Notes under the pieces: generated by a model
What the model was told of the DNA's origin: nothing
The model's database searches: none
What the model saw: the letters and a program-made list of their open reading frames with translations, nothing else
Source: CANLWN01 sp039815505
Lineage (GTDB): Bacteria; Bacteroidota; Bacteroidia; Flavobacteriales; Flavobacteriaceae
NCBI GenBank assembly: GCA_039815505.1
Contig: JBCBZE010000084.1
Span: 1 to 11,273, forward strand
Length of the DNA stretch: 11,273 nucleotides
Reading direction: 5' to 3'
Program-made: the position numbers and the translations under genes
Shown here: piece after piece, positions 1-7,179 of the stretch
Numbering within the stretch: the stretch's first letter is position 1
Layout: each line of letters begins with the position of its first letter

Positions 1-950
1 GAATCTTCAAGTAAAAGGGAAACAGAATTGTCCTTTGCGTTTACCACGTGTAGTTTAAGGATGTTCTGATGGCGGTTGGTCGTCTGCACGCTCAAATAAT
101 TTGAATTGTTCATCCATTGTATTCTAGGTATATAGTGGGGGTTACCTAAATCTATCTCGTTGATGGTACCTGATTCCATATCGCACATATGCAGGGAGAC
201 TTTTGCATTTTCCTCACCCGCTTTGGGATATTTAAATACGTAGGGGTATTGATACAATTCTTGACCATATACATCCATGGAAAACTCGGGAACCTTGCTT
301 TCATCAAAGCGTAGAAAAGCTATTTTGGAGCCATCGGAGTTCCATGCAAAAGCCTTGACAAAGGCAAACTCTTCTTCATAGACCCAATCGGTTACGCCAT
401 TGATAATATGGTTCTTTACACCGTCCGTGGTCAATTGTTTTGTAGCCTTTGAAGCTATATCAAAAACAAAAATATTATTCTCATGTACATAGGCTACCTG
501 TTTATTATCCGGCGATAAGGATGGTTCCTGGATTTTACGCTCGGAAACCTTGATAATATCCTTGGATGTAATATCATAGATGTAATATATACCTAGGCTG
601 GACCTTCTAAAGATAGATTCCACTTCGGTCGCCAAAAGTATTTTGGATTCGTCATCACTAAACTCATAAGAGCTAAATGAAGGGATATTTTCGGAATTTG
701 AGGAAGAGACTATAGTTTCCACTTTCTCCAAGGTTTTATAATCATACTTGTCGATCGAGCTGCCTTGGGAAGACCTATTTACATTTAAAATCGTGTACTG
801 CTTACCATTATTCATGGATCTTAGCACTTCTAACCCCTCCGTTCTAAAAGCACCTCCCCAAATCTCTTCAAGGGTTATCTGTTTTTGTTGGGCTTTGGTC
901 GTAGTTATGAACGTGATTAAGGAAAGAACAAGAAATAACGTTTTTTTCAT
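1..950 (-). CDS. DPP-IV-like S9 family peptidase, N-terminal part (cut by the window edge)
   Basis: This is a secreted serine peptidase of the dipeptidyl peptidase IV type (S9B), which removes N-terminal dipeptides in the periplasm or outside the cell. Only 316 codons are present; the C-terminal alpha/beta-hydrolase domain with the Ser-Asp-His triad lies left of position 1. Residues 1-20 form a Sec signal peptide (MKKT, a hydrophobic core, then TKA before QQ). The rest reads as the DPP-IV N-terminal beta-propeller, with repeated blocks such as LSPDNKQVAYV (145-155) and WNSDGSKIAFLRFDES (203-218). The best family mark is DWVYEEEF at 188-195, which holds the Glu-Glu pair that binds the substrate amino terminus in DPP-IV. 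The ATG at 950 is chosen because it starts the signal peptide. It diverges from the HMG-CoA reductase gene and has no evident functional link to it. The family call is firm; substrate preference cannot be read here. Confidence 0.9.
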   Translation of the reverse strand, partial: MKKTLFLVLSLITFITTTKAQQKQITLEEIWGGAFRTEGLEVLRSMNNGKQYTILNVNRSSQGSSIDKYDYKTLEKVETIVSSSNSENIPSFSSYEFSDDESKILLATEVESIFRRSSLGIYYIYDITSKDIIKVSERKIQEPSLSPDNKQVAYVHENNIFVFDIASKATKQLTTDGVKNHIINGVTDWVYEEEFAFVKAFAWNSDGSKIAFLRFDESKVPEFSMDVYGQELYQYPYVFKYPKAGEENAKVSLHMCDMESGTINEIDLGNPHYIPRIQWMNNSNYLSVQTTNRHQNILKLHVVNAKDNSVSLLLED

Positions 951-1116
951 AGGTTTTTAAAGATTTTTTAAAATTTTTCAAGTTTACTAATAATTTGACA
1001 GATAAATAAACTTTAGCCCCAAATACTCACATGTTCCATGCCTTTTAACAACAAAGTGGGAATATCTCCGGATTATTTGCTTAATGTTTATCTTTGAAAC
1101 AAGAAACCAATACCCT
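951..1116. other. Divergent intergenic spacer between peptidase and HMG-CoA reductase genes
   Basis: This AT-rich 166-nt spacer must hold the promoters of both flanking genes. For the rightward gene a clean TAnnTTTG box is visible at 1089-1096. For the leftward peptidase gene I found only partial matches: minus-strand AGTATTTG and TAAACTTG, neither with a fully convincing -33 element. No RNA gene or small ORF with family-like features is seen. Confidence 0.6.
1089..1096 (+). promoter_or_regulatory. Candidate Bacteroidota -7 box (TATCTTTG) for the mevalonate operon
   Basis: TATCTTTG matches the Bacteroidota -7 consensus TAnnTTTG perfectly. A TTG -33 element at the usual 17-23 nt upstream is not evident; the nearest TTTG (1076-1079) is only 9 nt away. 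If used, transcription would begin around 1100-1104, giving a leader of about 15 nt before the ATG at 1117. It would also exclude the in-frame ATG at 1084, so it helps decide the start codon. Confidence 0.45.
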
Positions 1117-2439
1117 ATGATTGCTCCTATTAAAGGATTTTCCAAACTGACCAAAGCTGAAAAAATAGATTGGATCGCCCGCAATTACACCGATAACTCC
1201 GAAACCACAAAAAAAATCCTTGCCGGTTATTGGAATTCCGACATTGAACTGCAAAAACTCCATGACGAGTTTATAGAAAATACCATTACCAATTATTATT
1301 TGCCCTTGGGAATTGCCCCCAATTTTTTAATAGACAACACTTTGTATGCCATTCCTATGGCAATAGAGGAAAGTTCCGTGGTTGCAGCAGCCAGTAAATC
1401 GGCCAAATTTTGGCAAGATCGTGGAGGATTTAAGACCACTATTATTGGTACGGAAAAAATTGGTCAGGTACATTTCATGTTCCAAGGCGATTTTCATCGA
1501 CTAGAAGAATTTTTTGATACCCTAAAACCCATATTGGTGGCAGATGCCGAACCCATAACCAAAAACATGGAAAAAAGAGGGGGCGGCATAAAGCATATTG
1601 AGCTAAGGGACCAGACCAAAAGGCTCCCTAATTACTACCAATTGCATTGTACTTTTGAGACTTTGGACGCCATGGGTGCCAATTTCATCAATTCTTGTTT
1701 GGAACAATTCTCCACAACCCTAAAAAGGGAAGTCGAGAAGTACAAAAATTTCTCAGAAGCTGAAAAAAATTTGGAGATCGTTATGAGTATTCTTTCCAAT
1801 TACGTCCCCAGTTGTCTGGTTAGGGCAGAGGTAAGCTGCGCTGTTGATGCCCTAAATGACAATGCATCAATAACCCCCAGGGAATTTGCCGAAAAAATGG
1901 TGAGGGCGGTGGATATCGCCAAAGTAGAACCGTATAGGGCGGTAACCCATAACAAAGGCATTATGAACGGGGTGGATGCAGTGGTATTGGCTACAGGGAA
2001 CGATTTTAGGGCCGTAGAGGCAGGTGTACATGCCTATGCCGCAAAAGATGGAACATATACGAGCCTAACACATGCGGAAATTATAGACGATACCTTTAAG
2101 TTTTGGATAGAAATTCCATTGGCCTTGGGTACCGTAGGTGGTTTAACAAGTTTACATCCCTTGGTAAAACTTGCCCTTGAAATACTTAAAAAACCCTCGG
2201 CAAAAGAGCTGATGAAAATTGTTGCGGTCGCCGGACTTGCCCAAAACTTTGCCGCCTTACGTTCTTTGGTCACCACAGGTATTCAACAAGGACATATGAA
2301 AATGCATTTATTGAATATTCTTAATCAGATGGGAGCAACGGAAGTTGAAAAAGAAACTTTGGTCGATTATTTCAAGCATCATACGGCCAGCCATAATACC
2401 GTGGTAGAGGCATTTCAAAAATTAAGAAGCAACCGATGA
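1117..2439 (+). CDS. mvaA: Hydroxymethylglutaryl-CoA reductase, class II
   Basis: This enzyme interconverts HMG-CoA and mevalonate with a nicotinamide cofactor in the cytoplasm. With the kinase gene beside it, a biosynthetic role in the mevalonate route to isoprenoids is more likely than mevalonate breakdown. Numbered from the ATG at 1117 (440 aa, near the class II norm), it shows ENTITNYYLPLGIAPNF (54-70) and the catalytic Glu in IEESSVVAAAS (Glu85). DAMGAN (185-190) is the dinucleotide-binding signature. The catalytic Lys is in HNKGIMNG (Lys280), the Asp in TGNDFRA (Asp296) and the His in GHMKMH (His393); GTVGGLTSLHP (338-348) is also typical. An in-frame ATG at 1084 would add 11 residues. 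I reject it because it overlaps the likely promoter box and because the shorter form aligns with the Pseudomonas mevalonii N-terminus. Its TGA overlaps the ATG of the kinase gene, implying translational coupling. Confidence 0.95.
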   Translation: MIAPIKGFSKLTKAEKIDWIARNYTDNSETTKKILAGYWNSDIELQKLHDEFIENTITNYYLPLGIAPNFLIDNTLYAIPMAIEESSVVAAASKSAKFWQDRGGFKTTIIGTEKIGQVHFMFQGDFHRLEEFFDTLKPILVADAEPITKNMEKRGGGIKHIELRDQTKRLPNYYQLHCTFETLDAMGANFINSCLEQFSTTLKREVEKYKNFSEAEKNLEIVMSILSNYVPSCLVRAEVSCAVDALNDNASITPREFAEKMVRAVDIAKVEPYRAVTHNKGIMNGVDAVVLATGNDFRAVEAGVHAYAAKDGTYTSLTHAEIIDDTFKFWIEIPLALGTVGGLTSLHPLVKLALEILKKPSAKELMKIVAVAGLAQNFAALRSLVTTGIQQGHMKMHLLNILNQMGATEVEKETLVDYFKHHTASHNTVVEAFQKLRSNR

Positions 2440-3368
2440 GGAAAAGCTTTTATAGCAATGGAAAATTACTGCTTACCGGTGAATACTTAGTTTTGGACGG
2501 CGGTCTGGGTTTGGCACTCCCCACAAGATACGGTCAAAGCCTGAGCGTAACGGAAACGAACACTTCAAAACTTGAATGGCGGAGTTTGGATATCAATGAA
2601 AAAATCTGGTTTCATACAACTTTTGAATTAGACCCTTTAAAACCAACTGTTGAAAGCACACGTTTTTCGGCGGGTGAAAACGACAATGCCATTGTTGAAA
2701 CACTTTCCAAAATTTTAGCGGAGGCAAAAAAATTAAACCCAGGGTTCTTAAGAGGTGAACAAGGTTTTGTAGTAGAAACCAAACTAGATTTCCCAAGGGA
2801 TTGGGGCTTGGGCTCATCGTCTACCCTGATCAATAACATTGCGCAATGGGCGATGGTCAATGCGTACGAATTGCTTTGGAATTCATTTTCTGGAAGTGGT
2901 TATGATATTGCCTGCGCGCAACATGACCGGCCTATTCTATATCAACTGGATAAGGAAGTTCCCAGAGTGGAAGAAATTGATTTTAACCCACCCTTTGGGG
3001 ACTCCCTATATTTTGTGCACTTAAACAAAAAACAGAGTAGCCGAGAAGCTATAACAAAGTATAGAGCTATACATTTTGATAAGGGGGACATCATTGATAA
3101 AACCTCTGAAATCACCCGGTCCTTAATTTATTGTACCGATCTATCTGATTTTGAAGCGCTCCTACAGGAACATGAAAAACTACTTTCGGATACACTACAT
3201 ATACCCACTGTCAAGGAATCACTTTTTCCGGATTATGCCGGAAGCGTTAAAAGTCTTGGAGCATGGGGAGGCGATTTCATTTTAGCCACCGGAACTGTTG
3301 AGGCACCCGTTTACTTTAAGGAGAAGGGTTTTGAAACCGCAATTCGTTATTTGGATATGGTGCTATAA
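2436..3368 (+). CDS. GYDIA-type GHMP kinase, probable mevalonate-pathway kinase
   Basis: This is a 310-aa small-molecule kinase of the GHMP superfamily, expected in the cytoplasm and acting on a mevalonate-pathway intermediate. The N-terminal substrate region reads GKLLLTGEYLVLDGGLGLALP (9-29). The ATP-binding glycine-rich motif is PRDWGLGSSSTL (120-131). GSGYDIACAQ (153-162) gives the subgroup its name, and the C-terminal domain carries a Gly-rich loop at GAWGGDFILATG (275-286). The ATGA overlap with the HMG-CoA reductase stop shows the two are co-expressed. Exact substrate is uncertain: the GSGYDIA stretch resembles the GSGFDVA-type motif of phosphomevalonate kinases more than the PSGxDN of mevalonate kinases, but this is inference. 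A terminator-like hairpin begins 2 nt after its TAA. Confidence 0.88.
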   Translation: MRKSFYSNGKLLLTGEYLVLDGGLGLALPTRYGQSLSVTETNTSKLEWRSLDINEKIWFHTTFELDPLKPTVESTRFSAGENDNAIVETLSKILAEAKKLNPGFLRGEQGFVVETKLDFPRDWGLGSSSTLINNIAQWAMVNAYELLWNSFSGSGYDIACAQHDRPILYQLDKEVPRVEEIDFNPPFGDSLYFVHLNKKQSSREAITKYRAIHFDKGDIIDKTSEITRSLIYCTDLSDFEALLQEHEKLLSDTLHIPTVKESLFPDYAGSVKSLGAWGGDFILATGTVEAPVYFKEKGFETAIRYLDMVL

Positions 3369-3370
3369 AA

Positions 3371-3394
3371 AAGCCCTCCGGAATTGGAGGGCTT
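3371..3394 (-). terminator. Intrinsic terminator hairpin between convergent genes
   Basis: A perfect 9-bp stem, AAGCCCTCC against GGAGGGCTT, encloses a 6-nt loop. Read leftwards it is followed by a run of six T (3365-3370 region, interrupted only by the kinase stop codon), the normal form for ending the PpiD-like gene transcript. Read rightwards the trailing bases are TTATAAAAA, a poor U-tract, so termination of the kinase transcript here would be weaker. The left end lies 2 nt from the kinase stop codon. Confidence 0.8.
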
Positions 3395-3411
3395 ATAAAA
3401 ATAGTATTTAA

Positions 3412-3459
3412 AACCCCTTGTACATTTTGATAATTGAAGATCAAAATGCGCAACGGGTT
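3412..3459. repeat. 48-nt imperfect palindrome in the convergent spacer
   Basis: The inner arms CATTTTGAT (3423-3431) and ATCAAAATG (3440-3448) pair perfectly around an 8-nt loop. Beyond an A/C mismatch and a T-G wobble, TTG pairs with CAA, then after a C/C mismatch AACCC pairs with GGGTT. The total is 17 Watson-Crick pairs and one wobble over 20 positions. Read leftwards it is followed by a short TTTT, so it could be a first, weaker terminator or an RNA-end stabiliser for the PpiD-like transcript; a small dispersed repeat is the alternative. Confidence 0.65.
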
Positions 3460-3471
3460 ATTTAAAGTATC

Positions 3472-5589
3472 TTAATAAAAGGTTGCCCGTTCATCTTCTA
3501 TTTCAGATTCTTCCTTTAAGGCGTTGTATACGGCCGTATTGACTCTAGCGGCTCCAGAAGTCCTTAAATTATTGGCATACGTGCTGTAATTGTCCAGTTT
3601 TGGGGCTTCCTCCTTTTTAACCACCCTTACCATAAACACACCACTTTCGCCCTCTATCAACCCTGAGGTGGTTCCTTGGTCCAATGCAAAGGCCGTACCT
3701 ACTACCAATGGTTCCCTACCCGCTCCAGGAATGGTCGGTGATTTTACCGTTAGCGCGGATGCGGTAGAAGATGTTACATTATTTTCCGTAGCAAAAGTCT
3801 CCAAGGATTTTCCCTGATTGGCACTAATGATCTGTGCCGCTTTTCTTTCTTTTCTCAAAATAGGCAATACATTTGCCGAAGCGTCTTCCACGGACCTTAC
3901 CCCTTCTTTATATTCACCGGTAAGTTGTACAATGGCATAACCGTTGTTGATATTGAAACGTTTAATATCCCCAACTTCCGTATCTCCGTTAAAGGCCCAC
4001 TGAACTATATTGCGTTGTGCCGATAGACCGGGAAGATTTTCATCCATGGCCTTGATCTTATTTACGGGCCTTACAACATACTCATTTTCCTTGGCAAAAT
4101 CAGCAAAGGCCTTATCGGAGGAAGTGGTACCCATTTCAAATTTGGTAGCGTCCGTGAACAAGGTATTTATAGTTTCTTCGGAAGGCTCTATTTCCCGCAC
4201 CAAAGTCGCAATCTGCATAAGGTCTTGTTTGTCATCTACTTTTACAATGTGGTATCCAAATTCGGTCTCCACTAAATCTATGGTACCTATAGCGTTGCCA
4301 AAAGCAAAATCATTGAATTTTTCGGTCATTACCCCTTCTTGAAAATAGCCCAAATCACCACCTCTGGGAGCAGATGGACCATCCGAATTATCCCTTGCCA
4401 ATTCCGTGAATACCGTGCCCTCTTTTTTGGCCTGTTTTAACAGGTCATTTGCAATTTCTTCGGCTTCTTCCTGAGTTCTTGTAATCTCTGGCTTGGCCCT
4501 TTCCGCACCTTCGTAAGTGATTAAAATATGACTTGCCTTTACCGAGCCATTCGCTTTTCTATCTATCATTTTGGAAACCTTAAAAGCGTCCCCGTCCCTA
4601 TAAGGGCCATATACGTCACCTACCTTTAAAGTGGCCAAGGTATCCGCGAACTTGGCAGGTAAATCCTTTTTCGCTTTGTAGATCGTATCGAACTTGGTAT
4701 CGGACTTTCTATCCAAGAAAGCGGCCACATCGTTTGTATTCCTAAAACCGGGAATGGTCTCCGTTGTATCCCTTTCTTCGAAATACTCCTGGCTGTCCTC
4801 CAATAATTTAGTGATATCGTCCTTTATGGAATTCTCATCTTCCAATGAAGGTTTTTCCTCAAAATATACAAATTGAATATCTCTGGCCCTTTCTTGTTTA
4901 AAATCCTCCTTATGAGCATCTATATAGGCTTTTATTTCTTCTTTGGTAATTGTAATGGAGCTATCCGGAATAGAGGTATAAGGTACCCTTACATAGGTGA
5001 CATCTACCTTATCGTTGGCCAATTTATAATCTAGCTCCCCTTCCTTTAACGTTGCTCCCACACCCGCTTTGATCAAATTAAAATAGGTCTGTTCTTTGGC
5101 CAATTGTATTATTGCCTTCTCGGTTTGCAACCAACTATCGTATCGCAATGGATCGCTTGCTTTCCAATTGGCGACCGCATCCCTGAAGATATTTTCATCA
5201 AAAATGCCACTTTCGTTTTGAAACTCCGGGCTTTGGGCATATCCCGTGGTCTTTAAAAAATTGATGATTTGATCTTGCTCTATCGCAATGCCCAAATCTT
5301 CAAATTGTTGCCCTAAAATCGTAGTTCTTACTTGCTGGTCCCATACTTGATTTACCAACTGCATGGATGAGGTGGTTGGTGGAGAATTTCTCGAAGCCGT
5401 CTCCACTTTTTTTCTAAAATCATCAATAGAAATATCATCCCCGTTAATCTCCCCTACCGAAGAGCCTATCTTTCCGCCTCCAAAATCATTACTTGTGAAA
5501 ATACCCGATATCACAAATGCGAAAAGGGCCATACCGATAATCAGTATCAAAATGGTTGTCCTTTTTCTAATATTCTCTAAAATTGCCAT
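3472..5589 (-). CDS. PpiD-like membrane-anchored peptidylprolyl isomerase / periplasmic chaperone
   Basis: This 705-aa protein should be anchored in the inner membrane by one N-terminal helix (about 11-31) with a long periplasmic part. It would help newly exported proteins fold, including outer-membrane barrels. The layout matches SurA/PpiD chaperones: a SurA_N-like helical region (about 45-230, with EINGDDISIDDF at 47-58), then a parvulin (PPIC) domain at about 350-453. That domain shows SVKASHILI (349-357), GGDLGYFQEGVM (410-421) and FGYHIVKVDD (444-453). A second, degenerate parvulin-like segment and a helical tail follow. The ATG at 5589 is the start because basic residues (NIRKR) directly precede the helix. 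The 92-nt gap after the CorC-family gene is the longest within this run, so it may have its own promoter. The name ppiD is by analogy; the protein is diverged from the E. coli one. Confidence 0.9.
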   Translation of the reverse strand: MAILENIRKRTTILILIIGMALFAFVISGIFTSNDFGGGKIGSSVGEINGDDISIDDFRKKVETASRNSPPTTSSMQLVNQVWDQQVRTTILGQQFEDLGIAIEQDQIINFLKTTGYAQSPEFQNESGIFDENIFRDAVANWKASDPLRYDSWLQTEKAIIQLAKEQTYFNLIKAGVGATLKEGELDYKLANDKVDVTYVRVPYTSIPDSSITITKEEIKAYIDAHKEDFKQERARDIQFVYFEEKPSLEDENSIKDDITKLLEDSQEYFEERDTTETIPGFRNTNDVAAFLDRKSDTKFDTIYKAKKDLPAKFADTLATLKVGDVYGPYRDGDAFKVSKMIDRKANGSVKASHILITYEGAERAKPEITRTQEEAEEIANDLLKQAKKEGTVFTELARDNSDGPSAPRGGDLGYFQEGVMTEKFNDFAFGNAIGTIDLVETEFGYHIVKVDDKQDLMQIATLVREIEPSEETINTLFTDATKFEMGTTSSDKAFADFAKENEYVVRPVNKIKAMDENLPGLSAQRNIVQWAFNGDTEVGDIKRFNINNGYAIVQLTGEYKEGVRSVEDASANVLPILRKERKAAQIISANQGKSLETFATENNVTSSTASALTVKSPTIPGAGREPLVVGTAFALDQGTTSGLIEGESGVFMVRVVKKEEAPKLDNYSTYANNLRTSGAARVNTAVYNALKEESEIEDERATFY

Positions 5590-5615
5590 TGTATGGATTG
5601 TTTAAAATCAGTTTG

Positions 5616-5652
5616 CGAAATTACTATTTTTAATTGGAAAAATAAAGCCAAA
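5616..5652 (-). promoter_or_regulatory. Weak candidate promoter for the PpiD-like gene
   Basis: In the 92-nt gap, the minus strand has TAATTTCG (5623-5616), seven of eight matches to TAnnTTTG. A TTTG lies upstream (5652-5649), but the spacer is 25 nt, longer than the usual 17-23. It would allow separate expression of the PpiD-like gene from the coaX-led operon. This is a guess from one near-consensus box. Confidence 0.3.
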
Positions 5653-5681
5653 AAGAAGTCCAAAACCTATGTATATCAAGC

Positions 5682-6971
5682 TTATTCCTTTTCCAATACT
5701 TTGAGTTCCACCAAATCTATCTTGGTATTGGACACCTCCAATATGGTAAATAGAAAATTATCTATCCTAATTTCCATATCCTGTTCGGGAATCTCTCCGG
5801 TTTCATTGACGATGAGCCCTCCAAGGGTCTCATATTCCTCATTATCGGGAAGTTCCAATTTATAATTTTCATTTATATAGTCCACTTCCATCCTTGCAGA
5901 GAACTGAAAGGTAGTTTCATTGAGTTGCTCCTCATACAGATCAGTGGAATCGTGTTCATCTTCAATTTCGCCAAAAAGCTCCTCAACAATATCCTCTACG
6001 GTCATAATTCCAGAGGTACCGCCATATTCATCCAACACCACTGCAATACTTTTTCTTTTTTTGGTGAGTACGTTCAAGATATCCTGAATCAGCATGGTTT
6101 CCGGTACAAATTCTACCGGTAATAGAATACTTCGTATCGTATTCGGTTTTTTGAATAGCTCATAGGAATGTATATAGCCAATGATATTATCCACTGTATC
6201 CTTGTATATCAATATTTTGGAATATCCGGTTTCCGTAAACAATTTTGCCAAGTTCTTGGGTGTTTCATGTAACTCCACGGCCGTGATTTCCGTTCTTGGC
6301 ACCATCACCTCCCTTGCCTTCACCGCGGAGAACTCCAATGCATTTTGAAAGATCTGTATCTCGGAATCCACTTCGTCCGCTTCCTCTACCGTTTCCATTT
6401 GCTCCGTGATATAATCTCCCAATTCCATTTTACTAAAGGCCAATTGGACCTCATCCCCATCGGTCTTGAAAAAAGTTTTTAGGATAAAATCGGATACTTT
6501 TATTACAAACTCCGAGATAACCGAAAACAGCATATAGAAAAAATACGCGGGAACCGCCAGAACTTTCAATAAGGTATTGGAATAAATTTGAAACAGTACT
6601 TTGGGTAAAAACTCGGCGGTCAGCAAAATAACAATGGTAGAGATTACGGTTTGGGCAAGTAGACTAAAATCCGTCACCAATACATTGATGAATTGGTTAT
6701 TGGTAGGATAAAGAACGGTGAACCAATCCATTAGCAGTTCTCCCATAAAAAGCCCGTAAACTACCAAGGCTATATTGTTACCAATAAGCATTGTGGCAAT
6801 AAATTTAGACGGTCTTTTGGTAAGTAAGGTAAGAATTCTTGCCAGAACACCTTCTTGTTTTTTTTCTATCTCTATATGGATTCTATTCGCAGACACAAAA
6901 GCGATCTCCATACCGGAAAAGAAGGCCGATAATACCAGTGAAACCCCAATTACGACATATTCGGTTTCCAA
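5682..6971 (-). CDS. CNNM/CorC-family membrane protein (DUF21, CBS pair, CorC_HlyC); TTG start
   Basis: This 429-aa inner-membrane protein belongs to the 'hemolysin family' now linked to Mg2+ (and related ion) transport in CNNM/CorC studies. Residues 1-190 are DUF21, with hydrophobic segments near 5-22, 58-80, 104-125 and 132-162 and the typical FFSGMEIAFVSANR (17-30). A CBS pair spans about 215-336, with VMVPRTEI (222-229) and DEYGGTSGIMTVEDIVEELF (314-333). The CorC_HlyC domain is 350-428 (ETLGGLIVNETGEIP at 381-395). No ATG lies between the upstream in-frame stop (6986-6984) and residue 21, and starting at Met21 would cut the first helix, so TTG at 6971 is the start. It lies 2 nt after the TAG of the small gene upstream, suggesting coupled translation. 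It is related to GldE, but the neighbours are not those expected of gldE. Confidence 0.9.
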   Translation of the reverse strand: METEYVVIGVSLVLSAFFSGMEIAFVSANRIHIEIEKKQEGVLARILTLLTKRPSKFIATMLIGNNIALVVYGLFMGELLMDWFTVLYPTNNQFINVLVTDFSLLAQTVISTIVILLTAEFLPKVLFQIYSNTLLKVLAVPAYFFYMLFSVISEFVIKVSDFILKTFFKTDGDEVQLAFSKMELGDYITEQMETVEEADEVDSEIQIFQNALEFSAVKAREVMVPRTEITAVELHETPKNLAKLFTETGYSKILIYKDTVDNIIGYIHSYELFKKPNTIRSILLPVEFVPETMLIQDILNVLTKKRKSIAVVLDEYGGTSGIMTVEDIVEELFGEIEDEHDSTDLYEEQLNETTFQFSARMEVDYINENYKLELPDNEEYETLGGLIVNETGEIPEQDMEIRIDNFLFTILEVSNTKIDLVELKVLEKE

Positions 6972-6973
6972 AA

Positions 6974-7177
6974 CTACTGTTGATTATCTCGTTTGCGTTT
7001 TTCGAACTTTCTTCGGTAATTTCTTCTAAAAAGAAACATCCCTATGGAAACCAAAGCGAAAAAAACAAATAAATAGGCACTTTGCCGATCCGCTTCCCAA
7101 TCGGTGTATACGCGATGGGCCGAGAATAAAAAAATGGCCAGATAGACATATTCGGTATACCGTAAAATCTTAATCAT
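6974..7177 (-). CDS. Small two-helix membrane protein of unknown function
   Basis: This is a 67-aa protein with no function I recognise. It has two hydrophobic stretches (about 9-24 and 36-52), joined by a polar loop (YTDWEADRQSAY), and a strongly basic tail (RRNYRRKFEKRKR, 51-63), so both ends probably face the cytoplasm. It is real rather than a chance frame: it sits between lptC and the CorC-family gene with 2-nt gaps on each side, on the same strand, and its composition follows the positive-inside rule. Its place suggests it is made together with these two and could be an accessory of either, but that is only guilt by association. Confidence 0.8.
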   Translation of the reverse strand: MIKILRYTEYVYLAIFLFSAHRVYTDWEADRQSAYLFVFFALVSIGMFLFRRNYRRKFEKRKRDNQQ

Positions 7178-7179
7178 AT

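Noticed and set aside
995..1000. TTGACA, a sigma-70 -35-like hexamer
   Set aside because: No -10 TATAAT-like element follows at 16-18 nt, and the primary sigma factor of Bacteroidota uses a different consensus.
4010..4342. 110-codon plus-strand frame opposite the PpiD-like gene
   Set aside because: It lies wholly antisense to a clear parvulin-domain gene, has no family motif and fits the usual shadow frame pattern.
5682..6971. Identity as the gliding-motility protein GldE
   Set aside because: GldE shares the DUF21/CBS/CorC layout, but the neighbours (lptC, ppiD-like) are not gld genes, so the general family name is safer.
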